16,410 bases of DNA from Dunaliella salina (Eukaryota > Chlorophyta > Chlorophyceae > Chlamydomonadales > Dunaliellaceae): the NCBI GenBank assembly GCA_002284615.2, contig MU069491.1, positions 1 to 16,410 of the forward strand, given 5' to 3'. Below are positions 9,401 to 16,410 of the stretch, piece after piece (position 1 is the stretch's first letter; every line of letters begins with the position of its first letter). Position numbers and translations under genes: made by a program. The notes under the pieces were generated by a model. That model did no database searches and was not told the DNA's origin. It saw nothing but the letters and a program-made list of their open reading frames with translations.

Positions 9401-12400
9401 CTAGTAATGTCCAGAATTACACATCCATTTTCAGGGCCCAAGCAAGCACGCTCTTACTAGTTCACATTTCCGGGCTTAGCCGACAAGTGGTTGAACAAAA
9501 TGCGATACCTTTTATTACCCAAGTCATGCTCCCCACCTCCCTGCTATGGCAATGCTGCAACAGCAATGGCAGGGCCCAAAGCTGCACTGATGGACAGATG
9601 AGTGAAGAATCTCAGACCTTGAGACAGAGACAGAGAGACCTCGAGACAGAAACAGAAGCCTTGAAACAGGAAGAGACATTGAGAGGGATGAGTGGGGGAT
9701 CTCAGACCTTGAGCATGGTACTCCAACATGAAGAGTAGGGAGGCAAATTCATGGCTCATTGCTTGAACGCAGTCAGCCCCGATCCCTGAATCAGGGAGCT
9801 TTGATCTGCCTGTCTGACTAGCTTTCCCATTCCATCTGCTATCTTGAATAGAACCAAAAGCTTGCATGCCTACCAGGTATGCATTGGTGCATGCCTGTGA
9901 TAATTGGGTGTCGAATCAAAATTCAAAAAAAAAATTGGCAATTGTATCACTGATGACAATTACAGTGTTGGCAAAATTGGGACATGGGACCTTGGTGTAT
10001 AATTTGAAAGACAGAACAGGGTGCCGCAAATATGCGGGATTGTGCACCAGGGGCATTCCAGCCAAAGCCATGCTTGGTGGACACAAAGCCGTATGGGCGC
10101 ATGCAAACAAATTGTTACTGTTGGACAATCTGGGGAAAGGAGCCCCGCAGGTCCTAGGGCAAATCATAGCACCCGTCTGGGTTGTGGAGCCCAGGGCTGG
10201 ATGACACCTGCTGCTTCTTCACGAAGCTGTAGGACTTCTTCTTTGCCACCACAAAGGTGGAGCCTGGTTGCTGCATCTACCTGATGCTAGTGGGCTGAGG
10301 AAGGCATCACAGATTGTGTTGTGTGGATACCAGGAGAATCAGCACCATCAAAGACATAAACTTCCAAAGTCAACCTGTTGGAGGGTTAGCCACAGGGAAC
10401 ACACAGATTGAATGGGCACTTGCGGCGATGAAACCAGGCAACTAACCTGGTGGATGGTGTGGCCGCAGGGGAGCACGCAGATTGGATTGACACTGTCAAA
10501 GATGTACTCAAAGCACTGCAAAGCCCAGGAGAGGGGGATAAAGGATCAATTGACATTGCCGATGCAGATGTGCAGAGCGAACTGCAGGTTCCAGGGCAGG
10601 ATTGGATGCTAAAGAGACACACGTAGGCCAAGGGGCGTATCCAGCCTCAGGCCCATGGCAGGTTTACATGAGCAAAACTACACACATGTCAACAACTTTC
10701 ATGGAAACAGCCTGCTTTTGCATCTGGGCGCTGGTGAACAGAACTGCATGTTCATTTACTTGATTTGTGTGTAAATTGCATATTGCTCACGCAAGCTGCA
10801 GCCATCTTTAGTGTGCCTTGAACAAAATTGGCATGGGTGATGCTATTCCTCTCACTCTGCCTTCTTTAGGCTTTGCTCAGTGCCTGAGAACACACGAGAT
10901 GGCTCGAAACTGCCGCTGAGGCATCTCTGTGATGTGCTTAGTCTGGCAAATGTTCGTACATCCCCAGTTTCCAGTCAAAGAAGAAGCAAACCAATACGCT
11001 CCCACTTGGGTCTGCGTACATTTGAACGCATAGGGGTATACTTCCAAATGCAGATCTGCATGCACTACACTTACCACAGGGCAGTTGTTGTGCATCTGCA
11101 AATCAAAGGTAGGAGAGCAGACTGTTAGCTAACCATCGTTGATCTTATCCAAGAATTGTATGTGGTCCTGGCTAAGGGCAGTAGTCCTGAGCTCCACGAC
11201 CAAGTTGCAGTGTTCCACCTAACAATTCATTCTTATTCCAGGCAAAACCCATACACGAGCACATGCATTCCTGAATTTCTCTTCAAAGAACAACAATGAA
11301 TGGTGCTCTTGATCCTCAAATTGTGTTTTCTTGTGCTGGCACTCTTGTACTGACTTTCAGCATCCTGCTTTCCTACAAATCAAACAAGCTAACATTGAAT
11401 TGCATGCAACGTGTCATCATTGTCATCATTTAGGAAATGATCAATAGGTATTATTGCACTCACACTGTTCTCTATGCAGACATGTGTGTTTTGCAATTGG
11501 ATGGCGTAGCAGCAGTTGCATGTGCTGCCTGCAGAAGGCATGCACCAAGAAAGGTTACAAGGATACAAGGTTACAAGGCCTCCAGTTAAAATGACTGACT
11601 GCTAGCCTAGCATGCACCAAGAAAGCAAGTTTGGAACTATGATGCACTACAAAAAGGGGCATGGCGTGTTTGTTTTGCACTTGGACGGCGTAGCAGCAGC
11701 TGCAGGTGCTGCCTGCAAGAGAAATGCGCCTCAACAGGCAGTCTGGAACGATGATAAACTACGGCTTGACATTTTTGGTGCCAAGACACCTGATCTTGAT
11801 CACCCAGGACAGGTGTGGATTGCATTCGGACGGATGCAAGGTTTTACTTGCTATTGTATGGAGAATATCAAGAAAAAAAACATAGCAATTTCTATGAAGC
11901 TCCTGAGTAATATGCTGCTTGAGGCATTGGGCAACAACCACCACCCCTGTGTACATTACACACCTAAGTTGTTCATGACATTTTAATGCTCTTACTTTTC
12001 ACCGACATGGCACACTGATAACCATGACAAGTATGCAACCCTAACCTATCCTTCCCATAGCTTGAAAGGCTAATGATGGGAGGGGAAGATGCCTGCAACA
12101 AGGAGTGCCTGAGAAACAAAGCAGGCCAATAACTCACAGTGGAAGTAATTGTCTCGTCCGCCCACGCGGCAGATACCACAGGCGTTGCAGTGGAACTGGC
12201 GCTTACTGACATCATCATCTGCAATTTTGTGAATGTCACAGTGGAGGTTAAATTCGAAAGACTGCCTTCAAGGGCACCTCCACTCACTGCTGAAGCCGCC
12301 TCCCAATTCTGGCCAGGTCTGAAGCAAAGCGTCCTTATGAATTTTACTTGAGAGGTGTTTGCTCGTCAAAAACTTCCATGCATATTGGCACTCATGCATG

Positions 12401-15400
12401 TGCAACTGCTTCTTTACCTAGATCCCTGCCTAATTGGCTACTCAAGTGCCAAGGCGCTTGGAACGCCACAAGATATACGCCCTGAGGAATCATGACAAAG
12501 TCATTGTGCCAGCATTTTTAATCAAGCAGCTCTTGGAAACCTTGTGTTTGCCAGTGCCTGCTTTGGTTGGGAATCGGTTGCATCAGGTGGAAGCCTTGAG
12601 GAAATGACATCCATATGAAGGAGCTCTCAAGATGGCAAGGTACATGCAGTGGTCATAGCACGTACTGCCCTCAGATCATTTTCTCCATGAGCTTCTCCCT
12701 TCTCACAAACAGGCTTGCAGCCCGTCATTTTGACTGGAGGCCTTTACACCTGTGACCTTTAACCTGTAACCTGGCTCCACACTTCAGTGTCAGGCTCCTT
12801 CTAGATTGCAACCAAATCACAGGTCCCACGCACATGGCCTTACATCAATAACTTGCCAAAAATAAGGAAGGGAGATCACGACTGTGATGGGAAGGATGCA
12901 GGGTGAGCAACCTATCAACTAGCAAGAGCTATCAGGTCATGAACGGACAGCAGCAGGCTTAGAAAGCTGTCGGGTGTAGTCGCTCAGGGGGGCCCACATG
13001 CACTGCCTTGCTTCACCAGCTCGCGAGAAATGAAGAAGGCACGAGCACAATTGTGAGGGGAGGGAAACAAGAGCTATCAGGTCCTGGTTGGAAGGCAGCA
13101 GGCAAAGAGAGCTATCAGGCAGCTAATGCCATCTGGGAGCGGGAGCTGCCAGTTCACGATTGCATGGCTGTGCGCTTGGAGAGCTATCAGAGAGATGGAT
13201 CTATGAGGTCCTGGCTGAAGGGTAGTAGGCTTAGAAAGCTAGCAGGCAGCTAGAGCCATCAGGGAGCTATCAGGTTATGATTGAAAGGCTGCAAGCTTAG
13301 AGAGCCACTGATCCCTGCACCCAGGATCCTAAGGCTAAAAGGGGAGGATTTTGCTCCAGCTTGTCAATGAGCAAGCAAAGTGGAACAAGAGATCCAAGGC
13401 TTGTTTGAGACACCATTTGGAATGACTCTTTGGCCAACTAATGAGCATCTGCTTAATGGTAAAATTAGGCCCAAGGCTTGCTTGATTCATTATTCGGCAG
13501 GGATGGGTCATACGTGAATACGCGCACTTTCACGTATCGTTGAAATTGATGAAAAAACGCGTATCGTAACAATGGCTTGTCAGCGTCAGAAAATACGAAG
13601 GTAAATCGCTTCGACAGACCTTCAACAGACTTTCGAGAGACCTTTGAGTGACTCTTAGAGAGAGCTGCTGCGCACTTCGACATCCAGGAACATTCTTTTT
13701 TGGCATGTGTAAGTGTTTGGGGGCCTTGGGGGATGTGTGGGGGTGGTTGGGGGGTAGTCGGGACCCCCCCTCGAGTCCCTCCTACCCAAGACCCTCCCGG
13801 CCATTTTTGGCCCTCCCATTTCACGCATATACGCGATATACGCGTATTTTGCACGTATATACGCGTACCGTTAAGCCCAAACTCGCGTTTGACCCAACCT
13901 GTTATTCGGGACGGTTCATCTTAAGCCGAATTATGAGCAACTGCTTAGAGCGGAACAAGAAGCCCAAGGCTTGCTTGATCCATCATTTGGAATGATTCCT
14001 CTTTAGACAACTAATGAGCCACTGCTTTCAGTGAATCAAGAGGCCCACGGCTTGCTCAATCCGTCGTTCGGAACGGCTCCCCTACATCAGCCGAATAAGT
14101 AACTGCTTTAAGTAACATGAGACCCAAGGCTCGTTCAATCCATCTTTCGAAATGCTCCACATCTAATAATCAAATGAGCAAGATGCGGACAATAAGAGAG
14201 GGCACGCACCAAAAAAGTTGCAATCCAGACATGTGTACTGCCCAAAGGCAACACCACAGGAAATGCATGTCCGGCCTGCAGGCTGCCTCGTCTCGCACAG
14301 CTGCACAAGGGGGCATGAGAACAGGGATTTCAGTGGAGGATGTGTGCCAACTGAAAATACGGATTGGCTGCCATAGGGCAAACTTGGGGTGTACAGGCAG
14401 TATGCGTCTGCTGCATGACCCTTGATTCATGAGCACTTATGCTGCCGGGATGTGTAACACGTGGTGGAGTGATGGTGCCAATGCTGCAGAAAAATATTGC
14501 TTGTGCCAACAGTGTGGGAGGTGCTGCCTGTCGCCGCTTTAGGCCCCTGTCATTGCTTTGGTCAGAGAGCACCTGAGATAGGCAAGTGTGAGCAGTGGAT
14601 GTGCGTTTCTTTCCTCTAGAGTGTGAACAAAAAAATGAAATTGAAAGTGAAGTGAGGGGCAGACTGTGGCACTCTCATGTCGAGTCAGCTAACGCGCCAG
14701 ACAGGAGGAAATAAGAGGGAAAAGTGCACTCTCATGTCGAGTCAGCTAACACGCCAGACAGGAGGAAAATAAGAGGGAAAAGTGCACTCTCATGTCGAGT
14801 CAGCTAACACGCCAGACAGGAGGAAAATATGAGGGAAAAGTGCACTCTCATGTCGAGTCAGCTAACACGCCAGACAGGAGGAAAATAAGAGGGAAAAGTG
14901 CCCACCGTCGCCGTAAGCTTCTGGAATGGCACAAGCAAGATGTGCGCAATTGCTGTAATGTGCAGCAGAAGAGAACCCCAAATGCAGGAAGGATGCAGGT
15001 GCCATGAGAAGAGTGCAGAGAAAGGGACAACAGGCAAAATGCATCAACAAGCCAAAGGTGGTCCCGCACGTACCACACACGTATCACCACCACACGTACC
15101 GCACAGATCAGCTCCTTGACAGCTTTTCGGTCCAAGGTGTGCATCTTCGCTGGGTCCTGCGCGTGGATGATGGACAGTAGGTGTCTGGCTCACAAAATTG
15201 TTCCCAGAGATTGCAAATGGAACCCATTTACTTTCTATCAGACCCGCAGCGTTAACGCCAGGACCCACAGTGAAAGATTTCATGCATAAGCAGCCTTTCC
15301 GTTCTTGCTCTAAGGAAGAATGGAAAACATCGTAAGCAAAGGAAACCTTTTTACAACAAATAAAATGAATAAATAAAATAAAATAAAATAAAATAAACAA

Positions 15401-16112
15401 ACAAATAAATAAAAAAAGCTATCAGCCATGAGTCCCCTTCACCATAAAAGTTAGAAAAATACAAAGGGCCATTGGGGATCTGGAGCATTGCTGCAAGCTC
15501 TCGCTCTAACACCTTGCAAATGGCTCTGTACATGAGCAGCCGACAAGGGGCTCAGGCATGCAGTGCAGTTGCTGATTTGACTTCGGATTACACATTCACT
15601 TCAATATGGAATTTTGAGGGACAACAAGAGTGACCCCACTGTACAGGGGAGGTCCTTGGTTGAGTCAGTCTACTCAAATTATCCAATAGTATGCCCTACA
15701 GGCCCCCGGAAACAAGCACCAGGAGGAAATCCAAGCAGGTCAAACAGCCTCTTGTTGAAAACGAGCAGGAATCTGTGGAGGTTTCCTGGTTCGTGTAGAA
15801 TTCTGGCCGCAGCAGCTAGCCCTCCGTGCAATGGCTGGGACTGGGAGCCACTAGTCTAAGAAAACAAAACCTTAAGATGGTGGTACTGTTTTTCCATGTG
15901 CTGGAGGTGCCCTTGAAACGGCGTGCCTCGCAGTCTTCACAGGCCTGGCTAGGCAGCAGTCAAAAATTGACTGATGGCTCAACCTGTAAACCTGTAAACC
16001 TGACAAGGCAGCCATTTGCCCCTCTGAGCCTGCACATCATGCTGTCATAACTCACATCATGCTGTCATAACTCACCTGCTCATTGTCATTCTTCTCAGCG
16101 TTGTGGCAGTGC
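5409..16112 (-). CDS. RCHY1: RCHY1/PIRH2-like CHY and RING-H2 zinc-finger E3 ubiquitin ligase, nine exons, N-terminus outside window
   Basis: The nine minus-strand exons are listed separately; their phases are fully consistent and give the last 225 residues plus TGA. RCHY1/PIRH2 proteins (MIEL1/RZFP34 in plants) are RING E3 ligases that pass ubiquitin from an E2 to substrates. Numbering from the first full codon seen: residues 1-58 are the end of the CHY finger ([28 protein letters not shown]), 62-115 the CTCHY finger ([26 protein letters not shown]), 115-157 a RING-H2 with all eight ligands (C115, C118, C134, H136, H139, C142, C154, C157), and 192-225 a zinc ribbon (C196, C199, C214, C217) ending [13 protein letters not shown]. 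Human PIRH2 is 261 residues, so roughly 35-45 residues are missing beyond the right edge. All introns are GT-AG, 368 to 3,680 bp long. Substrates cannot be inferred. A TGTAA at 5155-5151 is a possible poly(A) signal. Confidence 0.94.
5786..5929. repeat. ~74-bp tandem duplication
   Basis: Two copies beginning TAGTATGCCATGCA, at 5786-5859 and 5860-5929, share the long identical segment GATGAGGGAGTGGATTCAAA and its continuation; the second is slightly shorter. Recent local duplication inside the last intron. Confidence 0.95.
6342..6419. repeat. (AC)39 microsatellite
   Basis: A perfect 78-bp AC tract in the last intron, (GT)n in the direction of transcription. All open frames encoding poly-His-Thr or poly-Cys-Val across it are artefacts. 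A short interrupted ACACACAC lies just before it at 6327-6336. Confidence 0.99.
6538..6585 (-). pseudogene. Decayed tandem copy of the 3' end of RCHY1-like exon h
   Basis: On the minus strand this reads ACTCCAATGCCACCAGAGTA and continues into a donor-like region, closely matching the end of exon h about 66 bp away. The copy carries TAG where the exon has CGA, and GC where the exon has the GT donor, so it cannot act as an exon end. Confidence 0.85.
6614..6766 (-). CDS. RCHY1: RCHY1-like exon h (153 bp): end of RING and linker
   Basis: Fifty-one codons, phase 0. [17 protein letters not shown] supplies the last three RING ligands, followed by the family linker with [13 protein letters not shown]. 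The acceptor is TTGCAG|GAC and the donor CAG|GTATTT. Its last ~50 bp, donor region included, recur about 66 bp further on with a stop codon and GC in place of GT. The 3,680-bp intron before it holds most of the mobile elements of the gene. Confidence 0.95.
6911..7107 (+). mobile_element. B-family retroposon-like repeat (copy B2)
   Basis: This is the best copy of family B. It opens with [20 protein letters not shown] and ends that frame at a TGA just after CLKCCA, followed by a ~100-bp 3' region and a tail TGTAACCTTACCTTACC, with TGTAA at 7086-7090. The coding-like start, TGTAA and short repeated tail suggest the 3' end of a LINE or a SINE derived from one. Similarity to B1 begins at 6911; the true 5' boundary is unclear. 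Confidence 0.75.
7353..7429 (+). mobile_element. B-family repeat fragment (copy B3)
   Basis: Only the terminal ~77 bp of family B is present, from the GGTCTGGTTAC motif through CTCAGCTGCCCTTGTAGGCA to the GTACCTTTACC tail. It has the same orientation as B1 and B2 and fits strong 5' truncation. Confidence 0.75.
7561..7611 (+). mobile_element. B-family repeat fragment (copy B4)
   Basis: The last ~50 bp of family B, with TTAGCTGCCCCTATAGTAGG and AGCAATGTATCCCTT, more diverged than B3. It is the shortest of three same-strand copies within 700 bp. Confidence 0.6.
7631..7638. repeat. Left target-site duplication of MITE C1
   Basis: GTACCAAA, identical to 8059-8066 on the other side of the element. 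Confidence 0.95.
7639..8058 (-). mobile_element. hAT-like MITE, copy C1 (420 bp)
   Basis: The ends are inverted: the left end CAGGGTTAAGTCATACG matches the reverse complement of the right end, CAGGGATGGGTCATACG. A perfect 8-bp direct repeat, GTACCAAA, flanks it at 7631-7638 and 8059-8066. CAGGG termini with 8-bp target duplications are the signature of hAT transposons. No transposase is encoded, so it is a non-autonomous element moved by an enzyme made elsewhere. Inside are alternating TACGCGTATA-like motifs, a palindrome GGCCAAAAATGGCC at 7729-7742, and three to four 11-bp units (AGGTCNNTCGA) at 7888-7925. It is labelled minus because it is inverted relative to copy C2. Confidence 0.93.
8059..8066. 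repeat. Right target-site duplication of MITE C1
   Basis: GTACCAAA, identical to 7631-7638. Confidence 0.95.
8100..8190 (-). mobile_element. Short, diverged 3' remnant of the A-family LINE (copy A4)
   Basis: The plus-strand order AAAAGAAAAGAAAGG, then GCAGGCAGAGAAACCCTCCC, then AATCAATCAAGGGAAA follows the 3' terminal part of copy A2 (1505-1600) with substitutions and small gaps. It fits a very short 5'-truncated insertion on the minus strand. Confidence 0.6.
9596..9713. repeat. 90-bp spaced duplication with GA-rich interior
   Basis: ATCTCAGACCTTGAG recurs at 9609-9623 and 9699-9713, each preceded by GATGAGTG. Between them is a GAGACA-rich stretch. It lies inside a spurious plus-strand open frame. 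Confidence 0.85.
10371..10424 (-). pseudogene. Decayed copy of the second half of RCHY1-like exon g
   Basis: On the minus strand, CATTCAATCTGTGTGTTCCC and the following CTGTGG copy the ICVLPCGH part of exon g, about 74 bp away. It goes on to CAACAGGTTGAC, a counterpart of the true donor CACCAGGTTAGT. A TAA replaces the His codon of CGH, so it cannot encode a RING. Confidence 0.85.
10447..10515 (-). CDS. RCHY1: RCHY1-like exon g (69 bp): RING CFEYIF...CGHTIHQ
   Basis: Twenty-three codons, phase 0. It starts with the second RING Cys and includes PCGHTIH, the central C-x-H-x2-H ligands. The acceptor is TTTGCAG|TGC and the donor CAG|GTTAGT. A decayed copy of its second half, donor included, follows at 10424-10371 inside the intron. 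Confidence 0.95.
11075..11095 (-). CDS. RCHY1: RCHY1-like exon f, 21-nt microexon: MHNNCPV
   Basis: Seven codons (MHNNCPV), phase 0 at both ends, flanked by TTTGATTTGCAG| and |GTAAGT. The family motif CIE.xMHxNCPVC is split so that this exon holds the first RING cysteine and the next exon starts with the second. The reading is forced by family conservation and by good splice sites on both sides. Confidence 0.88.
11464..11528 (-). CDS. RCHY1: RCHY1-like exon e (65 bp): CNCCY...HVCIENS
   Basis: GC completes the split Cys, then [21 protein letters not shown], phase 0 out. The acceptor is CTGCAG|GC and the donor AGT|GTGAGT. It supplies the last CTCHY ligands (CxCCY, HxCIE). A related copy at 11712-11663, earlier in gene order, keeps the acceptor and cysteines but has no usable donor. 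Confidence 0.93.
11663..11712 (-). pseudogene. Duplicate of RCHY1-like exon e without a normal donor
   Basis: It has acceptor CTCTTGCAG|GC and reads [16 protein letters not shown], against [16 protein letters not shown] in exon e, in the same phase. All cysteines are kept and the changes are mostly conservative. It lacks the HxCIE end and has no GTGAGT donor; a GTAGTG further on is the only alternative. It comes before exon e in transcription order. The flanks of both copies share GCATGCACCAAGAAAG (11538 and 11610), so a segment of about 180 bp was probably duplicated. Confidence 0.85.
12138..12218 (-). CDS. RCHY1: RCHY1-like exon d (81 bp): CTCHY finger [13 protein letters not shown]
   Basis: It begins with AT completing Asp, then reads [20 protein letters not shown] and RDNYFH, and ends in T of a split Cys codon. 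The acceptor is TTGCAG|AT and the donor CACT|GTGAGT. The CGICRVGG motif is the family hallmark. A similar CTCCACTGTGACATT stretch lies about 98 bp upstream in gene order (12253-12234), possibly a decayed copy of the exon end. Confidence 0.95.
12926..13305. repeat. Degenerate minisatellite built on GAGCTATCAG
   Basis: The 10-mer GAGCTATCAG occurs exactly at 12926, 13071, 13109, 13181 and 13264. It recurs together with GGTCCTGG, GGCAGCAGGC and TTAGAAAGCT modules at uneven spacing. It looks like an old tandem array broken by indels. Confidence 0.8.
13490..13497. repeat. Left target-site duplication of MITE C2
   Basis: TTATTCGG, identical to 13902-13909. Confidence 0.94.
13498..13901 (+). mobile_element. 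hAT-like MITE, copy C2 (404 bp)
   Basis: An inverted homologue of copy C1 with CAGGGATGGGTCATACG at the left end and, reverse-complemented, CAGGTTGGGTCAAACG at the right. A perfect 8-bp duplication TTATTCGG flanks it (13490-13497, 13902-13909). The internal GGCCATTTTTGGCC palindrome and alternating ACGCGTAT motifs are shared with C1; the interior is diverged and has indels. No coding capacity for a transposase. Confidence 0.93.
13902..13909. repeat. Right target-site duplication of MITE C2
   Basis: TTATTCGG, identical to 13490-13497. Confidence 0.94.
14210..14300 (-). CDS. RCHY1: RCHY1-like exon c (91 bp): CETRQP...CLDCNFF
   Basis: Thirty codons plus one base. The acceptor is GTGCAG|CTG and the donor TTTTTTG|GTGCGT (phase 1). 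It holds LCETRQP, TCISCG and YTCLDCNFF, the last CHY zinc ligands. The split codon G|AT gives the Asp of the FFDDD motif shared with the next exon. An 80-bp minisatellite starts about 30 bp inside the following intron. Confidence 0.93.
14669..14901. repeat. 58-bp tandem repeat, four units
   Basis: Units starting GCACTCTCATGTCGAGTCAG begin at 14669, 14726, 14784 and 14842 and are nearly identical, which implies recent expansion. The array sits in the intron between exons b and c. Open frames across it are periodic artefacts. Confidence 0.97.
15100..15156 (-). CDS. RCHY1: RCHY1-like exon b (57 bp): [14 protein letters not shown]
   Basis: Nineteen codons, phase 0 at both ends, acceptor CGCAG|GAC, donor GCG|GTACGT. 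It reads [19 protein letters not shown], the link between the CHN/D and CxxC parts of the CHY finger. A second GGTACGTG donor-like sequence lies about 25 bp downstream in the intron. Confidence 0.9.
15358..15416. repeat. (TAAAA)n-type A-rich microsatellite
   Basis: AAATAAAATGAATAAATAAA followed by four or more TAAAA units and CAAA/TAAA variants, in the intron between exons a and b. It could be a degenerate poly(A) tail of an unrecognised retroposon. Confidence 0.9.
16033..16075. repeat. 20-bp tandem duplication carrying the exon a splice donor
   Basis: CACATCATGCTGTCATAACT occurs twice in a row, plus CAC. On the transcribed strand each copy holds TGAGTTATGACAGCATGATG, so the sequence right after exon a (GTGAGTTATG) is repeated 20 bp further on with its own GTGAGT. 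Confidence 0.95.
16076..16112 (-). CDS. RCHY1: RCHY1-like exon a (37 bp): CHY finger, HCHN
   Basis: The exon reads (R)[12 protein letters not shown], matching the CRxCHN/D end of the first CHY zinc site. The acceptor is CTGCAG|G and the donor CAG|GTGAGT, phase 0 out. An in-frame TGA at 16156-16154 means the coding frame cannot simply continue upstream, which supports an acceptor here. The preceding exon must supply the first two bases of the Arg codon and lies beyond the window. Confidence 0.85.
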
Positions 16113-16410
16113 CTGCAGGCAAGACGGCAAACAGCAATGCCTTGGATTGCAGGTCAGGCAAACTTTGTGTTGTCGTGTTGGCACTGTTGATCCGGTCATC
16201 AAAAATTTTATTGGAAAGGGGATGTTTGAATCCCTACAAGGCCCCAACAAAAAAAATCCCATACAGCTCATTTATGGTGTAGGTCAAGTGAAGCAAAAAT
16301 GGCCTGCCATGGATGCAGCAAAGGCGCTTGACTGGACAAGGATTGGTTCTGTTCCTTCCTCATCATGCTCAAGTACCCACCAACATATCTTGCACACACA
16401 CACACACACA
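16113..16410. other. Upstream intron sequence and right-edge (CA)n
   Basis: No further RCHY1-like exon was found here, so this is presumably intron of the same gene. The last 18 bases (16393-16410) are a CA dinucleotide tract cut by the window edge. Confidence 0.6.

Larger units (their letters stand above)
6767..10446 (-). other. Long intron (3,680 bp) between exons g and h
   Basis: GT-AG intron housing repeat copies B2-B4, one hAT-like MITE, a short A-family remnant, a 90-bp duplication and a decayed exon g copy. The remaining stretches (about 8191-9595 and 9714-10370) contain only unsupported open frames. Confidence 0.85.
13369..14180. repeat. ~80-bp minisatellite, five units, split by a MITE
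   Basis: Units begin GAGCAACTGCTT and contain CCCAAGGCTTGCTTGATCCA and a T(T/C)GGAA core. They run 13369-13442, 13443-13497 plus 13910-13934, 13935-14015, 14016-14098 and 14099-14175. Removing MITE C2 and one target duplication restores unit two to 80 bp, so the array is older than the insertion. Confidence 0.9.
12219..14209 (-). other. Intron between exons c and d (1,991 bp)
   Basis: GT-AG intron with a GAGCTATCAG-rich degenerate array, the 80-bp minisatellite and MITE C2. The stretch 12260-12920 shows nothing convincing. Confidence 0.85.

Noticed and set aside
9223..9738. 171-codon plus-strand open frame
   Set aside because: It lies antisense inside an intron, spans a 90-bp duplication and GA-rich sequence, and has no recognisable domain or splice logic.
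9866..10204. 112-codon plus-strand open frame
   Set aside because: No motif or similarity I can name; within the long intron; length is not exceptional for chance.
11131..11230. EHCNL-like reading on the minus strand as an additional CTCHY exon
   Set aside because: It lacks the CGICR cysteines and a donor; exons d and e join perfectly without it.
12300..12430. Possible extra zinc-finger exon on the minus strand ([13 protein letters not shown] reading)
   Set aside because: Resemblance is slight, no donor fits the required phase, and exon c at 14210-14300 supplies the correct residues.
14669..14901. Possible CRISPR array
   Set aside because: The whole 58-bp unit repeats head to tail with no variable spacers, in a eukaryotic intron.

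Overview
This is a stretch of a nuclear eukaryotic genome, most likely a green alga (chlorophyte). The grounds are: GT-AG introns with a TTGCAG/CTGCAG acceptor preference, a short-exon/long-intron gene, many (CA)n/(TG)n tracts, a relic LINE whose domain set (RNase H, CCHC finger, restriction-like endonuclease) matches the Dualen/RandI group described from Chlamydomonas, and TGTAA motifs (the algal poly(A) signal) near repeat 3' ends. The genus is a guess; a Dunaliella-like genome would fit the base composition and simple repeats.

There is one convincing host gene, on the minus strand. It enters from beyond the right edge and ends at 5409. I could assemble nine exons (16112-16076, 15156-15100, 14300-14210, 12218-12138, 11528-11464, 11095-11075, 10515-10447, 6766-6614, 5513-5409). 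Their splice phases all agree, and they give the C-terminal 225 residues of an RCHY1/PIRH2-type E3 ubiquitin ligase: the end of a CHY zinc finger, a CTCHY zinc finger, a complete RING-H2 and a C-terminal zinc ribbon. One exon is a 21-nt microexon carrying the first RING cysteine. The first part of the CHY finger must lie beyond position 16410.

The introns are full of repeats. Two copies of a ~0.4 kb hAT-like miniature transposon each carry a perfect 8-bp target duplication. One of them sits inside an ~80-bp minisatellite. There are also 58-bp, 74-bp and degenerate tandem arrays, dinucleotide tracts, and several 5'-truncated retroposon 3' ends. At least four exon-intron junctions of the gene have a decayed partial copy of the exon end, or of the splice donor, lying right beside them. 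This recurring pattern is the most unusual thing in the window.

Left of the gene (1-5214) is repeat territory. A 5'-truncated Dualen/RandI-like element runs on the minus strand from about 3655 to 1505: RT tail, RNase H, CCHC finger, PD...ExK endonuclease, 3' tail. It is broken by frameshifts and stops. Shorter copies of its 3' end lie at 668-922 (+), 4765-5015 (-) and 8100-8190 (-). A second retroposon-like family (B) lies at 5020-5214, 6911-7107, 7353-7429 and 7561-7611, all on the plus strand. I see no other host gene, no tRNA or rRNA, and no CRISPR array.
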